Assembly (NCBI RefSeq): GCF_035918235.1
Contig: NZ_CP109485.1
Span: 2,914,001-2,978,000, forward strand
DNA length: 64,000 nt
Direction: 5' to 3'
Source: Streptomyces sp. NBC_01445
GTDB taxonomy: Bacteria; Actinomycetota; Actinomycetes; Streptomycetales; Streptomycetaceae
Of the stretch, positions 16,816 to 26,399 are shown piece after piece. Positions within the stretch are counted from its first letter, which is position 1. Every line of letters begins with the position of its first letter. Made by a program: the position numbers and the translations under genes. Under the pieces are notes generated by a model, which made no database searches, had not been told where the DNA came from, and worked only from the letters and a program-made list of their open reading frames with translations.

Positions 16816-17667
16816 TCACTCGCCGCCGAGCAGGTCCACCACGCGCCGGGCGGTGGCCTTGTCCCGGGCCGCCGTGAACGGCAGTGCGTTCCCCCCGGTG
16901 ATCCGGAAGGGCTCGCCCGCCTTCGTCCGGTGCGTGCCGCCCGCCTCCTCGACGAGCAGCAGCCCCGCCGCGTGGTCCCACGCGGCCTCCCACGAGAAGG
17001 CGGTGGCGTCCAACTCGCCGCGGGCGACGGCCAGATACTCAAGGCCGGCCGAGCCGCACGGGCGCGGGCGCACCCCGTCGGTCCACAGGCCCAGGAGGTC
17101 GCGCTTCTGCGCGTCCGTCGTGTAGTCGGGGTGCGACGTCGCCACGTCGATGGGCTCGTCCGCACCGGGCGAACCGGCGTGCAGCGCCTCGCCGTTGAGC
17201 CAGGCGCCCTTGCCGCGGACCGCTACGGCGAACTCGCCGAGCGCGGGTGCGAACGTCCAGGAGGCGAGGACCGTGCCGTGCTGGGCCAGCGCGACGAGCA
17301 TGCAGAACCCGGGGTCGCCGTGGACGAACTGGCGGGTGCCGTCGACCGGGTCGACGATCCACACCGGGGCGTCCTCGCCTATCGCGTCGTAGACCGCGTA
17401 GTCGGCGTGGACCGCCTCCTCGCCGACGACGACGGAGCCTGGCAGCAGGGCGCTCAGCTCGCGGGTCAGATACTCCTCGGCCAGCCGGTCGGCGGTGGTC
17501 ACGAGGTCGTGCGGGCCGCTCTTCTGGGCGACGTCACCCTCGGCGAGCTGCCGGAAGCGGGGCATCACCTCTGCGGCGGCAGCGGCGCGCACGGCGCGCT
17601 CCACCTCGGTGACCCCGTGTACGAGAAAGTCGTCGATGCTTTCCGTCGTTTCCTGTGCTTCGATCAT
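16816..17667 (-). CDS. Inositol monophosphatase family protein (histidinol-phosphatase/IMPase-like)
   Basis: This is a 283-residue Mg-dependent sugar phosphatase. The metal ligands are visible as GEEA (about 82-85), WIVDPVDGT (103-111) and the C-terminal WDHAAG. Substrates in this family include inositol-1-phosphate, histidinol-phosphate and 3'-phosphoadenosine compounds; the sequence does not decide between them. It follows the gamma-glutamyltransferase on the same strand, but a long inverted repeat separates them, so it is probably a separate transcript. Confidence 0.88.
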   Translation of the reverse strand: MIEAQETTESIDDFLVHGVTEVERAVRAAAAAEVMPRFRQLAEGDVAQKSGPHDLVTTADRLAEEYLTRELSALLPGSVVVGEEAVHADYAVYDAIGEDAPVWIVDPVDGTRQFVHGDPGFCMLVALAQHGTVLASWTFAPALGEFAVAVRGKGAWLNGEALHAGSPGADEPIDVATSHPDYTTDAQKRDLLGLWTDGVRPRPCGSAGLEYLAVARGELDATAFSWEAAWDHAAGLLLVEEAGGTHRTKAGEPFRITGGNALPFTAARDKATARRVVDLLGGE

Positions 17668-17712
17668 GCCTCCATGAGAGCACGCTCCACTGACAACCCG
17701 TACCCGCCCGGT

Positions 17713-17762
17713 GTACGAGGGGTGGAATCCCGTTGAATACCGCGGAACCCCACCCCTGGTAC
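17713..17762 (-). terminator. Long inverted repeat downstream of the gamma-glutamyltransferase gene
   Basis: Arms GTACGAGGGGTGG (17713-17725) and CCACCCCTGGTAC (17750-17762) pair at 12 of 13 positions around a 24-base loop. It lies between the end of the peptide-transport/GGT operon and the phosphatase gene. It may be a terminator or mRNA-end stabiliser for the operon, or an operator for the phosphatase. No U-tract follows. Confidence 0.45.
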
Positions 17763-17787
17763 ATCGATCCGTACGCCGCCTGATCCG

Positions 17788-19623
17788 TCAGCGGCCGACG
17801 GCGTACCCCTGCATCCCGCGCGGGTTCGCCGCGGCCGACAGGACGCCGGTCTCCGGGTCGCGGGCGACGGCGCACAAGCGGCCCTCCGACCAGGGCTCGC
17901 CGACCGTCACGTCGTGGCCGCGGCGGCGCAGCTCCTCGATGACGTCCTCGCCGATGCGGGACTCGACGGTGACGCTGCCGGGCCGCATGCCGCGCGGGTA
18001 GAAGGAGCCGGGGAAGGAGTCGTTGTGCCAGTTCGGGGCGTCGACGGCGCCCTGGAGGTCGAGCCCGCCGCGCACGGCCGCGCGCAGGGCGACGGCGAGG
18101 AAGAAGTGGACCTGCCACTGGTCCTGCTGGTCGCCCCCGGGCGTGCCGAACGCGAGGACCGGCACACCGTCCTTCAGGGCGAGCGAGGGTGTCAGGGTCG
18201 TACGGGGACGGCGTCCCGGCGTGAGCGAGTTCGGCAGGCCCTCGTCCAGCCAGGCCATCTGGAGACGGGTGCCGAGCGGGAAGCCGAGCTCGGGCACGAC
18301 GGGGTTCGACTGGAGCCAGCCGCCGGACGGCGTCGCGGCGACCATGTTGCCCCAGCGGTCGACGATGTCGAGGTGGCAGGTGTCGCCGCGGGTCGCGCCG
18401 TCCGCGGCGACCTCCTGGTCACCGCTCTTGGCGACGGTGGGCTCACCGGCTCCGGCGCCCGCTACCCCCATGGCGTCGAACCCGCCCTCCCCCGCCGCCA
18501 CGGCGTGCGCGTGCGCGGAGATCCGGGGCTCGGTGCCGCGCGGGCTGCCCGGCCGCAGATCGTGGGACGCCTTGTCGCCGACGAGGGCGCGGCGCGTGGC
18601 GTTGTACTCGTCGGACAGGAGCTCGGCGACGGGCACGTCCTCGGGACCGGCGTCCCCGTACCAGGCCTCGCGGTCGGCCATGGCGAGCTTGCAGCCCTCG
18701 ATGAGCAGGTGGACGTACTCGGCGGAGCCGTAGGCGGGCAGCTCGTCGGGGAGCAGGGCGAGCTGCTGGAGGAAGGCGGGGCCCTGGCTCCAGCCGCCGG
18801 CCTTGCACAGGGTCCAGCCGTTCCAGTCGTACGTGGCGGGCGCCTCGTAGGTGGCGGACCAGCCGGCCAGGTCGGCGGCGGTGAGCGTGCCGGTGTGGTG
18901 GGTGCCGCTGGTGTCCATGGTGGGCCGGCCGGCCTGCCGGACGAGGGCCTCGGCGATGAAGCCCTCGCGCCAGATCGCGCGGGCGGCCTCGATCTGCGCG
19001 ACGCGGTCGTCGCCCGCGCTCTCCTCGGCCTCCTCGATCACGCGCCGCCACGTCGCGGCGAGCTGGGGATTGCGGAACAGCTCGCCGGGCTTCGGTGACG
19101 CGCCGTCCTTGAGGTAGACCTCGGCCGAGGAGTGCCACTCGTTCTCGAAGAGGGCGCGCACGGTGTCGACGGTCTCGCCGACGCGCTCCACGGGCGCGTG
19201 CCCGTCCTCGGCGTACCCGATGGCGTAACTCAGCACCTCGGACAGGGACTTGGTGCCGTGGTCCTTGAGGAGGAGCATCCAGGCGTCGAAGGCGCCGGGC
19301 ACGGCGGCGGCCAGGGGGCCGGTGCCGGGGACGAGGTCCAGGCCGAGGGAGCGGTAGTGGGCGACGGTGGCCCCGGCGGGCGCGACGCCCTGCCCGCACA
19401 GGACGCTGACCTCCCCGTCGGCGGGAGCGAGGATGATCGGGACCTCGCCGGCGGGGCCGTTCAGGTGCGGTTCGACGACGTGCAGGACGAAGCCCGCGGC
19501 GACGGCGGCGTCGTAGGCGTTGCCACCGCTCTCCAGGACGGCCATGGCCGACTGGGAGGCGAGCCAGTGGGTGGACGAGACCATGCCGAAGGTGCCTTGG
19601 AGGGTCGGCCGGGTGGTGAACAA
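17788..19623 (-). CDS. ggt: Gamma-glutamyltransferase family protein without signal peptide
   Basis: This 611-residue N-terminal-nucleophile hydrolase would cleave gamma-glutamyl bonds after self-processing. The nucleophile is expected at the Thr of GDTCHLDIVD near residue 415, and the later TPGGDQQDQWQVHF block is conserved in this subfamily. The N-terminus is plainly cytosolic, with no signal peptide or lipobox, unlike the secreted homologue at 39982. Translation probably starts at TTG (19621-19623) behind GAGGAG; an ATG 13 codons in is a weaker choice. It begins 19 bases after the oppF-type gene, so it belongs to the peptide-transport operon. Confidence 0.9.
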   Translation of the reverse strand: MFTTRPTLQGTFGMVSSTHWLASQSAMAVLESGGNAYDAAVAAGFVLHVVEPHLNGPAGEVPIILAPADGEVSVLCGQGVAPAGATVAHYRSLGLDLVPGTGPLAAAVPGAFDAWMLLLKDHGTKSLSEVLSYAIGYAEDGHAPVERVGETVDTVRALFENEWHSSAEVYLKDGASPKPGELFRNPQLAATWRRVIEEAEESAGDDRVAQIEAARAIWREGFIAEALVRQAGRPTMDTSGTHHTGTLTAADLAGWSATYEAPATYDWNGWTLCKAGGWSQGPAFLQQLALLPDELPAYGSAEYVHLLIEGCKLAMADREAWYGDAGPEDVPVAELLSDEYNATRRALVGDKASHDLRPGSPRGTEPRISAHAHAVAAGEGGFDAMGVAGAGAGEPTVAKSGDQEVAADGATRGDTCHLDIVDRWGNMVAATPSGGWLQSNPVVPELGFPLGTRLQMAWLDEGLPNSLTPGRRPRTTLTPSLALKDGVPVLAFGTPGGDQQDQWQVHFFLAVALRAAVRGGLDLQGAVDAPNWHNDSFPGSFYPRGMRPGSVTVESRIGEDVIEELRRRGHDVTVGEPWSEGRLCAVARDPETGVLSAAANPRGMQGYAVGR

Positions 19624-19642
19624 GGGTGGTGCTCCTCGGACG

Positions 19643-20698
19643 TCAGGCGGATGCGGGGCGGCTGTGAGGGATCGTACGAAGTGACTCGTCGGTGTCCGCG
19701 GTTCGGGGTGCCGCGGCGTCGGGGGCGGTGCCGTCGTCGGCGACGAGGTGGCAGGAGACCTCGCGGCCGCCGTCCGTGCCTTCGAGGGTGCGCAGTGCCG
19801 GGACCTCGGTGCGGCAGCGGTCGACGGCGAGCGGGCAGCGCGTGTGGAAGCGGCAGCCGGGCGGCGGCGCGAGCGGGCTGGGCAGTTCGCCGCTGAGGAC
19901 GATGCGTTCGCGGGTGCGCTGGGTGACCGGGTCGGGCACGGGCGCCGCGGACAGGAGGGCCTGCGTGTAGGGGTGCTTGGGGTCGGCGAACAGCTCGGCG
20001 GTGGGGGCCTGTTCGACGATCTGGCCCAGGTACATGACCGCGATCCGGTCGGCGAGGTACTCGACGGCGGCGAGGTCGTGGGTGATGAACAGGCAGCCGA
20101 AGCCGCGGTCGCGCTGGAGGTCGGCGAGCAGGTTGAGGACGGACGCCTGGACGGACACGTCGAGGGCGGAGGTCGGCTCGTCGGCGACGAGGAGCGCCGG
20201 GTCGACCGACAGAGCGCGGGCGATGGAGATGCGCTGGCGCTGGCCGCCGGACAGCTCGTGCGGGTGCCGGTCGGCGTGCTCGGGGCGCAGGCCCACCTGG
20301 GCGAGGAGTTCCGCCACGCGCGCCCGTGCCGCCTCGCCCTTCGCGATGCCGTGCAGCCGCAGCGGTTCGGCGACGATCTGCCCGACGGTCATGCGCGGGT
20401 CGAGGGACGACGAGGGGTCCTGGAAGACGAGGTGGAAGTCCTTGCGCAGGGGGCGCAGGGCGCGCCGGGACATGGTCGTCACGTCGGTGCCGTTGATGCG
20501 TACGGTGCCGCCGGTGGGCTCGTCGAGGCGTACGGCGCAGCGTCCGACGGTGGACTTGCCGCTGCCGGACTCGCCGACGAGGCCGACGACTTCGCCGCGG
20601 CCGACGGTCAGGGTGACGCCGTCGGCGGCGCGTACGGTGCCGCCGGACGCGGTGAAGTGCCGCTCCAGGGCGTCGAGTTGCAGGACCGGGGTGCTCAC
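19643..20698 (-). CDS. Oligopeptide ABC transporter ATP-binding protein (OppF/DppF type)
   Basis: This is the second ATPase of a peptide importer, 351 residues. Walker A is GESGSGKST, the signature LSGGQRQRI and Walker [13 protein letters not shown]. The C-terminal oligopeptide-type cysteine cluster ([14 protein letters not shown]) may hold an iron-sulfur cluster, as in related proteins. The GTG start overlaps the preceding gene's stop by four bases. The last 40 residues are low-complexity. Confidence 0.93.
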   Translation of the reverse strand: MSTPVLQLDALERHFTASGGTVRAADGVTLTVGRGEVVGLVGESGSGKSTVGRCAVRLDEPTGGTVRINGTDVTTMSRRALRPLRKDFHLVFQDPSSSLDPRMTVGQIVAEPLRLHGIAKGEAARARVAELLAQVGLRPEHADRHPHELSGGQRQRISIARALSVDPALLVADEPTSALDVSVQASVLNLLADLQRDRGFGCLFITHDLAAVEYLADRIAVMYLGQIVEQAPTAELFADPKHPYTQALLSAAPVPDPVTQRTRERIVLSGELPSPLAPPPGCRFHTRCPLAVDRCRTEVPALRTLEGTDGGREVSCHLVADDGTAPDAAAPRTADTDESLRTIPHSRPASA

Positions 20699-21720
20699 TG
20701 TGCGGCCTCCTGGAGGGTGTTCGGGTGCCAGCAGGCGGCTCTGTGCGGGGCGCCGGCTCCGGCGTCGTCGGTGACGGACTTGAAGCCGGGCCTCGCCGTC
20801 GTGCACTGCTCGTCGGCGCGGGCGCAGCGCGGGGCGAAGGTGCAGGCGTCGGGCTGGGAGTCGAGGCTCGGCACGAGGCCGGGGATCTCGGGCAGGCGCC
20901 GCTTGCCGCCCCCGTCCGCGGCGGCCGAGGCGCCGGGCCGCAGGACCGCCGAGAGGAGTCCGCGGGTGTACGGGTGGCGGGGCGCCGCGAACAGCTCGTC
21001 CACGGGGGCCTGTTCGACGGGCCGGCCCGCGTACATGACGAGGACGCGGTCGGCGATGTCGGCGACGACGCCGAGGTCGTGCGTGATGAGGACGATCGCC
21101 GTGCCGAGGCGTTCGCGCAGCGACTGGAGGACCTCCAGGATGCCCGCCTGCACAGTGACGTCGAGGGCGGTCGTCGGCTCGTCGGCGATGAGGACGGCCG
21201 GGTCGCAGGCGACCGCGATGGCGATCATCACGCGCTGGCGCATACCGCCTGAGAGCTGGTGCGGGTACTCGTCGACGCGCTGGGCCGGGGCGGGGATGCC
21301 CACGAGGTCCAGGAGTTCGACGGCACGCGCGCGTGCCTCCTTCTTGCTCAGCCCCTGGTGCCGGCGGAGCACTTCACCGATCTGCCGGCCGATGGTGAGC
21401 ACCGGGTTCAGGGAGGTCATCGGCTCCTGGAAGATCATCGCGATGTCCTTGCCGCGGATCTTCCCGTACGCCTTGTCGTCGCCGCCCGCGAGTTCGCGTG
21501 TCCCGAGCCTGATCGACCCGGTGATGTGCGCGGTGGGCGGGAGCAGGCCCATGACGGCCATGGAGGTGACGGACTTGCCGCAGCCCGACTCGCCCACCAC
21601 GGCGAGGACTTCGCCGGCCGCGAGGTCGTACGAGACGTGGTCGACGGCGTGGACGGTGCGGGTGTCCGAACGGAAGGACACCGAGAGGTCGCGGACACTC
21701 AGCACGGGGTCGGGGCTCAT
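20695..21720 (-). CDS. Oligopeptide ABC transporter ATP-binding protein (OppD/DppD type)
   Basis: This is the first ATPase of the peptide importer, 341 residues. Walker A is GESGCGKSV, the signature LSGGMRQRV and Walker [12 protein letters not shown]. The C-terminal domain has [14 protein letters not shown], the cysteine-rich peptide-transporter motif. It is coupled to its neighbours on both sides by four-base overlaps. Confidence 0.93.
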   Translation of the reverse strand: MSPDPVLSVRDLSVSFRSDTRTVHAVDHVSYDLAAGEVLAVVGESGCGKSVTSMAVMGLLPPTAHITGSIRLGTRELAGGDDKAYGKIRGKDIAMIFQEPMTSLNPVLTIGRQIGEVLRRHQGLSKKEARARAVELLDLVGIPAPAQRVDEYPHQLSGGMRQRVMIAIAVACDPAVLIADEPTTALDVTVQAGILEVLQSLRERLGTAIVLITHDLGVVADIADRVLVMYAGRPVEQAPVDELFAAPRHPYTRGLLSAVLRPGASAAADGGGKRRLPEIPGLVPSLDSQPDACTFAPRCARADEQCTTARPGFKSVTDDAGAGAPHRAACWHPNTLQEAAQ

Positions 21721-22595
21721 CGGGTCGCTCCACGGGGGTCGAGGACGTCGCGCAGGCCGTCGCCGAGCAGGTTGAACGCCAGGGTCGCGGCGACGACGGC
21801 GAGGCCGGGGAAGACCGCCATCCAGGGCGCGGGCGCGAGGAAGGACTGGGCGGACGACAGCATCACGCCGAGGGACGGCTCGGGCGGCTGCACGCCGAGA
21901 CCGAGGAAGCTGAGCAGGGCCTCGCCGATGATCGCGGCGGGGATGCCGACGGTGGCCTGGACGACGAGCGCCGAGGTCGCGTTGGGCAGGACGTGGCGGA
22001 ACAGGACGGTGCCGTCCCCTCCCCCGTTGGCGACGGCGGCGGCGACGTAGTCGACGTGCTTGAGCCGCAGGGTCTCCGCGCGGGTGATGCGAATGACCGC
22101 CGGGATCTGCGAGATCCCGATCGCGATGGTCGCGTTGGTGAGGGACGGGCCGAGCACCGCGGCGAGACCGACGGCGAGGACCAGGAAGGGGAACGCGAGC
22201 ATCGTGTCGGTGACGCGCGAGACGACGCTGTCGGCGAGCTTGCCGTAGTAGCCGGCGAGCAGTCCCAGGGGGACGCCGACGACGAACGCGAGGATCACGG
22301 CGAGGACGCCGACCTGCATGGACGCGCGGGCGCCGAAGACGACGCGGGACAGCTGGTCGCGGCCGAGGTCGTCGGTGCCGAGCCAGTGCGACCAGTCGGG
22401 CGCGGCGAGCACGTTGCCGAAGTCGGGCTGCGCGGGGTCGTACGGGGCGATCAGCGGCGCGAAGAGCGCGGCCAGGACGAACACGCCGGCGATGACACCG
22501 CCGGTCATCGCGAGCCGGTTCTTGCGCAGGGCGCGCAGCTTGGCGCTGCCCGCGGCGCGCGAACGTACAGCTGTCAGGGAAAGGGCCGTGGTCAC
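21717..22595 (-). CDS. Oligopeptide ABC transporter permease (OppC/DppC type)
   Basis: This is a 292-residue inner-membrane permease with six expected membrane segments. The N-terminal segment after LRKNRLAMTGGVIAG, the HWLGTDDLGRDQLSRVVFGA loop and the EAA-type loop around ADYVAAAVANGGGDG are characteristic of OppC. The GTG start overlaps the oppB-type stop by four bases. Confidence 0.93.
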   Translation of the reverse strand: MTTALSLTAVRSRAAGSAKLRALRKNRLAMTGGVIAGVFVLAALFAPLIAPYDPAQPDFGNVLAAPDWSHWLGTDDLGRDQLSRVVFGARASMQVGVLAVILAFVVGVPLGLLAGYYGKLADSVVSRVTDTMLAFPFLVLAVGLAAVLGPSLTNATIAIGISQIPAVIRITRAETLRLKHVDYVAAAVANGGGDGTVLFRHVLPNATSALVVQATVGIPAAIIGEALLSFLGLGVQPPEPSLGVMLSSAQSFLAPAPWMAVFPGLAVVAATLAFNLLGDGLRDVLDPRGATR

Positions 22596-23605
22596 TTGGC
22601 GCCTCCGAGCCGGATGCGCGGGTCGATGACCGAGTACGCGACGTCGACCAGCAGGTTGATGAGGATGTAGGCGGCGGAGGTGCACAGCACCACGCCCTGG
22701 AGGGTCGCGTAGTCGCGGGTGAAGACGGCGTCGATGGTGAGCTTGCCGAAGCCGGGCAGGACGAAGATCTGCTCGGTGACGACAGCGCCGGAGATGAGGT
22801 GGCCGAGCTGGAGTCCGAGCACGGTCACCACGGTGACCAGGGAGTTCCTCAGCGCGTGGCCGCCGATGACCTCGCGGCGCGACAGGCCCTTGGCGCGGGC
22901 GGTGCGCACGTAGTCGGCGGAGAGGGAGTCGAGCATCGCGGCCCTGGTCTGCCGCATGACGACGGCGGCGAGCCCGGAGCCGAGAACGATCGCGGGCAGC
23001 ACCATGCGGCGCAGGTTGTCGAGCGGGTCGGTGCCGAAGGGGACGTATCCGGAGGCGGCGAAGACCGGGACGGCGATGGCGAAGGCGAGGACCAGGACCA
23101 TGCCGAGCCAGAAGGTGGGGACCGAGAGGCCGAGCAGGGCGAGGCCGTTGGCGATCCACTCGGCGGGCCTGCCACGGCGTACGGCGGCGACGATGCCCGC
23201 GCCGATGCCGAGGACGACCGCCAGCAGGAGCGAGAGCGCGGCCAGTTCGAGAGTGACGGGCAGGGCCTGGCCGATGGCGTCGGACACCGGCAGGCCGGTG
23301 CGTGACGAGGTGCCGAGATCGCCGGTGAGGGCGTGCCCGATGAAACGGCCGTACTGGATGACGATGTTGTCGTCGAGCCCGTACTCGGCGCGGATCGCGG
23401 CGAGCGCGGCGGGGCTGCGCTCCTCGCCGGCGAGGGCGAGGGCCGGGTCGCCGGGCAGGGCACGGATCCCCGCGAAGACGACGATCGAGACGAGGAAGAG
23501 GGTGATGACGGACTGGCGTACGCGGGTCAGCACGTACGCGGCCATCGGATGGCCCGCGAAGAGGGCGGACCGCCCCTTCGGCAGGGCTATGTGGCTGGTC
23601 GTCAC
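22592..23605 (-). CDS. Oligopeptide ABC transporter permease (OppB/DppB type)
   Basis: This is a 337-residue permease and partner of the OppC-type protein. The family N-terminal pattern (LTRVRQSVITLFLVSIVVF), GDLGTSSRTGLPV and the EAA loop containing YVRTARAKGLS are visible. The GTG start at 23603-23605 overlaps the binding-protein stop by four bases. Confidence 0.93.
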   Translation of the reverse strand: MTTSHIALPKGRSALFAGHPMAAYVLTRVRQSVITLFLVSIVVFAGIRALPGDPALALAGEERSPAALAAIRAEYGLDDNIVIQYGRFIGHALTGDLGTSSRTGLPVSDAIGQALPVTLELAALSLLLAVVLGIGAGIVAAVRRGRPAEWIANGLALLGLSVPTFWLGMVLVLAFAIAVPVFAASGYVPFGTDPLDNLRRMVLPAIVLGSGLAAVVMRQTRAAMLDSLSADYVRTARAKGLSRREVIGGHALRNSLVTVVTVLGLQLGHLISGAVVTEQIFVLPGFGKLTIDAVFTRDYATLQGVVLCTSAAYILINLLVDVAYSVIDPRIRLGGAK

Positions 23606-25212
23606 TTGGCGTACCCCGCATCCTTCACGCGGACGAGGCCGTCGCCGTAGACGCGGATGCCCGCGACGTCCTTCCCTGCGACGACGTAGTTCTTCTGGCG
23701 GTAGAGGTAGACGAGCGCGTGGGCGTCGTTCGCGCGGCGGGTCAACTCGCCGTAGATCTTGGCGCGTTCGGCGGGGTCGGCCTCGGTGCGGCCGCGCTCG
23801 ATCAGGGCGTCGGTCTCGTCGTCCGAGAAGCCGTAGGCGTTCATGGCACCCTTCGTCTGCAGGAAGCTGGCGATGTTGCCGTCGGGATCGAGGCGCCCGG
23901 ACCAGCCGCTGGTGAAGGCGTCGTAGTGACCGGAATCGGTCTCCTCGAGCATCGTCGCGTACTCGGTGGGGCGCAGGGAGACGGCGAAGCCGGCCTCCTT
24001 GGCCATGGCCTGGACGACCTGGCCGAGACGGCTGTTCTCGGGCGTGGTGGAGGTCTTGAGTTCGATCTTGAGCGGGGTCTTCACGCCTGCGGCCTTGAGC
24101 AGCCGCTTCGCCTTGGCGACATCGCGCTTGGGGCAGGCGGAGGCCGCGACGCCGGGCGCGATGGCGGATTCGGGCGAGACAGGTCCGCAGGCGGGCTCGT
24201 ACATGCCCTGGAAGACGACCTTGTTGATCAGGTCGCGGTCGATGGACAGCTCGAAGGCCTCCCGGACGCGCACGTCGCGGGCGAGGGGGGTGTCGAGCTT
24301 GCCGGGCTTCTGGCCGAGGCCCTTGACGTTGCCGACGTTGAGCCCGATGCCCTGGTAGCCGAGCGAGGGCGAGTTGAACAGCTGGAGCTTGGGCTCGGTG
24401 AGCGCGCTCTTCACATCGACCGGGGCCATCTGGTCGCCGATCTGGACGTCTCCGGAGCGCAGGTTGGCGAGGCGGACGCTGCCGTCGGGGATCGGCTTGT
24501 AGATCACCTTGTCGAGGTGGACGTCGCGCGCGTCGTAGTAGTTCGGGTCCTTGGCGAGCACGATGCGGTCGCCGCCGACGCGCTCGACGAACTTGAACGG
24601 GCCGACACAGGAGGGGTGGTTCGTGAAGTTCTTGCCGTACTTCTTGAGCGCTGCCGGGGACATCACCATGCCCGAGCGGTCGGCGAGTACGGCGGTGAGC
24701 GGGACGTAGGCCTGCTTGAGGGTCAGCTTCACGGAGTACGCGCCGGTGGCCTCGGCGCCCTTGAGCGGGGCGAGTTCGGTCGCGCGGGCCGATCCCGGCA
24801 GGTCGCGGTGGCGCAGCAGCGAGGTGACGACGGCGGCCGCGTCGAGGGAGGTGCCGTCGCTGAACTTCAGGCCCTTGCGGACGGAGAAGGTGACGGTGCG
24901 GCCGTCCGCCGAGGTCTTCGGCAGAGCGGTGGCGAGCTGCGGGACGACCTTGCCCGCCTCGTCGACGTCGTAGAGCTTCTCGCACATCCCGGCGAAGACC
25001 GTGCGGCCTACGAGGGTCTGGGCGAGCGAGGGGTCGAGTTTGTCCGGGTCCGCGTTGAGGGCGACGGTGAGCGTGCCGCCGTCCCGTACGGGCCGGTCGT
25101 CTGTCATGCGCTCCCCGCCGACCTCGGTGGCCGAGGACTGGAGGGAGCCGCAGCCCGCCGTTGTGGACAACACCAGGGCAACTGCCGTGACGGCAACCGC
25201 TGTTCGGCGCAC
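23602..25212 (-). CDS. Peptide ABC transporter substrate-binding lipoprotein (SBP family 5)
   Basis: This is a 536-residue extracellular peptide-binding protein anchored by a lipid. The signal is short and basic (VRRT), then hydrophobic, ending in the lipobox TAGC near residue 21. Family-5 features include GGTLTVAL near the N-terminus and FELSIDRDLIN in the middle. I chose the GTG at 25210-25212 because GGAGG precedes it by nine bases and the signal peptide then has the right shape; an ATG 13 codons upstream has no good ribosome site. It is the first gene of the A-B-C-D-F-GGT operon. Confidence 0.93.
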   Translation of the reverse strand: MRRTAVAVTAVALVLSTTAGCGSLQSSATEVGGERMTDDRPVRDGGTLTVALNADPDKLDPSLAQTLVGRTVFAGMCEKLYDVDEAGKVVPQLATALPKTSADGRTVTFSVRKGLKFSDGTSLDAAAVVTSLLRHRDLPGSARATELAPLKGAEATGAYSVKLTLKQAYVPLTAVLADRSGMVMSPAALKKYGKNFTNHPSCVGPFKFVERVGGDRIVLAKDPNYYDARDVHLDKVIYKPIPDGSVRLANLRSGDVQIGDQMAPVDVKSALTEPKLQLFNSPSLGYQGIGLNVGNVKGLGQKPGKLDTPLARDVRVREAFELSIDRDLINKVVFQGMYEPACGPVSPESAIAPGVAASACPKRDVAKAKRLLKAAGVKTPLKIELKTSTTPENSRLGQVVQAMAKEAGFAVSLRPTEYATMLEETDSGHYDAFTSGWSGRLDPDGNIASFLQTKGAMNAYGFSDDETDALIERGRTEADPAERAKIYGELTRRANDAHALVYLYRQKNYVVAGKDVAGIRVYGDGLVRVKDAGYAK

Positions 25213-25326
25213 GAGGAGATACCTCCGCCAGGGGACGAGTGTGCGGGACATCCTGTGGATGATCCGTGTGTGATCAAGGAATACCGCAGAACGTATTTCG
25301 CATACAGTCCACAGGCAAGAGGGTTG

Positions 25327-25339
25327 TCCGCATGGCGGA
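25327..25339. promoter_or_regulatory. Dyad in the control region between the peptide operon and the AraC-type gene
   Basis: TCCGC (25327-25331) and GCGGA (25335-25339) form a perfect short dyad. The surrounding 25255-25400 region is unusually AT-rich for this genome, as expected of promoters. It is a candidate operator for the divergent AraC-type regulator, but weak on sequence alone. Confidence 0.3.
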
Positions 25340-25498
25340 ACACATTTGATGAAGATTGAATAACCGGTCCCGACAAAGAAGGTCACAAGACCCCAACCGG
25401 CCGGAACGGGCACGCCCGACCGGAACGGGCACAGGATGTCGGGTCCGAGACCATGGGCCCTCCCTAGCGTGAGCGATGTCAACAGGAAGGAGCCCGGG

Positions 25499-26359
25499 GT
25501 GCTTGACCGGCTCAACGAGGCCATGGACCACATCGAGCGCCACCTCGACCAGCGCATCGAGATCACCGAGCTGGCCCGGATCGCGGCGACGTCGGAGTAC
25601 CACTTCCGGCGGATGTTCTCCGCACTCGCGGGGCTGCCGCTCTCCGAGTACATCCGGCGCAGGCGGCTGACCGTCGCGGGCGCGGAGGTGCTCTCCGGGG
25701 AGCGGACGCTCCTCGAGATCGCGGTGCGTTACGGCTACGGCTCGGGCGAGGCGTTCGCGCGGGCCTTCCGGGGCCTGCACGGCGTGGGCCCCGGCGAGGC
25801 CAGGCGGACCGGTGCGGCCCTGCGGTCCCAGCCCCGGATGTCCTTCCGGCTCATCGTCGAAGGGAGCGGCACCATGCGATACCGAGTGATGGAGAAGCCC
25901 GAGTTCTACGTGGTCGGCAGGAAGGCACGGGTCCCCCTCGTTCACGAGGGCATGAATCCGGCGATCGCCGACTTCATCCGGGGCATCGACAAGGAGACCG
26001 TGCGCCGGATCCACGCGCTGTCCGACCAGGAACCCGAGGGGATCGTCTCGGTGAGCGACGACCTCGACCCGAGCCGCGCGGAGGGCACCGAACTCGACTA
26101 CTACCACGCGGTGGTGGCCTCCGCCGCAGGCCCTGACGACCTGGACACCCTCATGGTCCCGGCGGGCACGTGGGCCGTCTTCGACAGCTCGGGCCCGTTC
26201 CCGCAGACCCTCCAGCACCTGTGGCGTGACGTGTTCACGCAGTGGTTCCCGTCCAACCCGTACCGGAGCCGTCCGGGCCCCGAGATCCTCAGCACGCGCC
26301 TGTCACCCGACGCGGCACAGGCGGACGCCCAGCTGTGGATCCCGGTCGAGCGGGAGTGA
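25499..26359 (+). CDS. AraC-family regulator with GyrI-like effector-binding domain
   Basis: This 286-residue regulator resembles Rob/TipA-type architecture. It has two HTH units in the first about 100 residues (ITELARIAATSEYHFRRMF, then LLEIAVRYGYGSGEAFARAF) and a GyrI-like small-molecule domain from about 125 to the end (MRYRVMEKPEFYVVGRK onward, with PAGTWAVFDSSGP). Such domains bind hydrophobic or cationic ligands. The GTG at 25499-25501 follows GGAAGGAG. It is divergent from the peptide ABC/GGT operon. Confidence 0.9.
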   Translation: MLDRLNEAMDHIERHLDQRIEITELARIAATSEYHFRRMFSALAGLPLSEYIRRRRLTVAGAEVLSGERTLLEIAVRYGYGSGEAFARAFRGLHGVGPGEARRTGAALRSQPRMSFRLIVEGSGTMRYRVMEKPEFYVVGRKARVPLVHEGMNPAIADFIRGIDKETVRRIHALSDQEPEGIVSVSDDLDPSRAEGTELDYYHAVVASAAGPDDLDTLMVPAGTWAVFDSSGPFPQTLQHLWRDVFTQWFPSNPYRSRPGPEILSTRLSPDAAQADAQLWIPVERE

Positions 26360-26375
26360 CGCGAGCGACCCCGCA

Positions 26376-26399
26376 TGTCACTGCGTACGTGCGGTGACA
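26376..26399 (+). terminator. Hairpin after the AraC-type gene
   Basis: TGTCACTGC (26376-26384) and GCGGTGACA (26391-26399) form a nine-pair stem with one T-G pair around a 6-base loop, 16 bases after the stop codon. It looks like a factor-independent-style terminator without a clear U-tract. Confidence 0.55.

Noticed and set aside
17788..19623. Reading the signal-less GGT as a 5'-truncated pseudogene
   Set aside because: It has full length, an intact nucleophile block, a good ribosome site with TTG and operon position; the missing signal fits a cytosolic enzyme.
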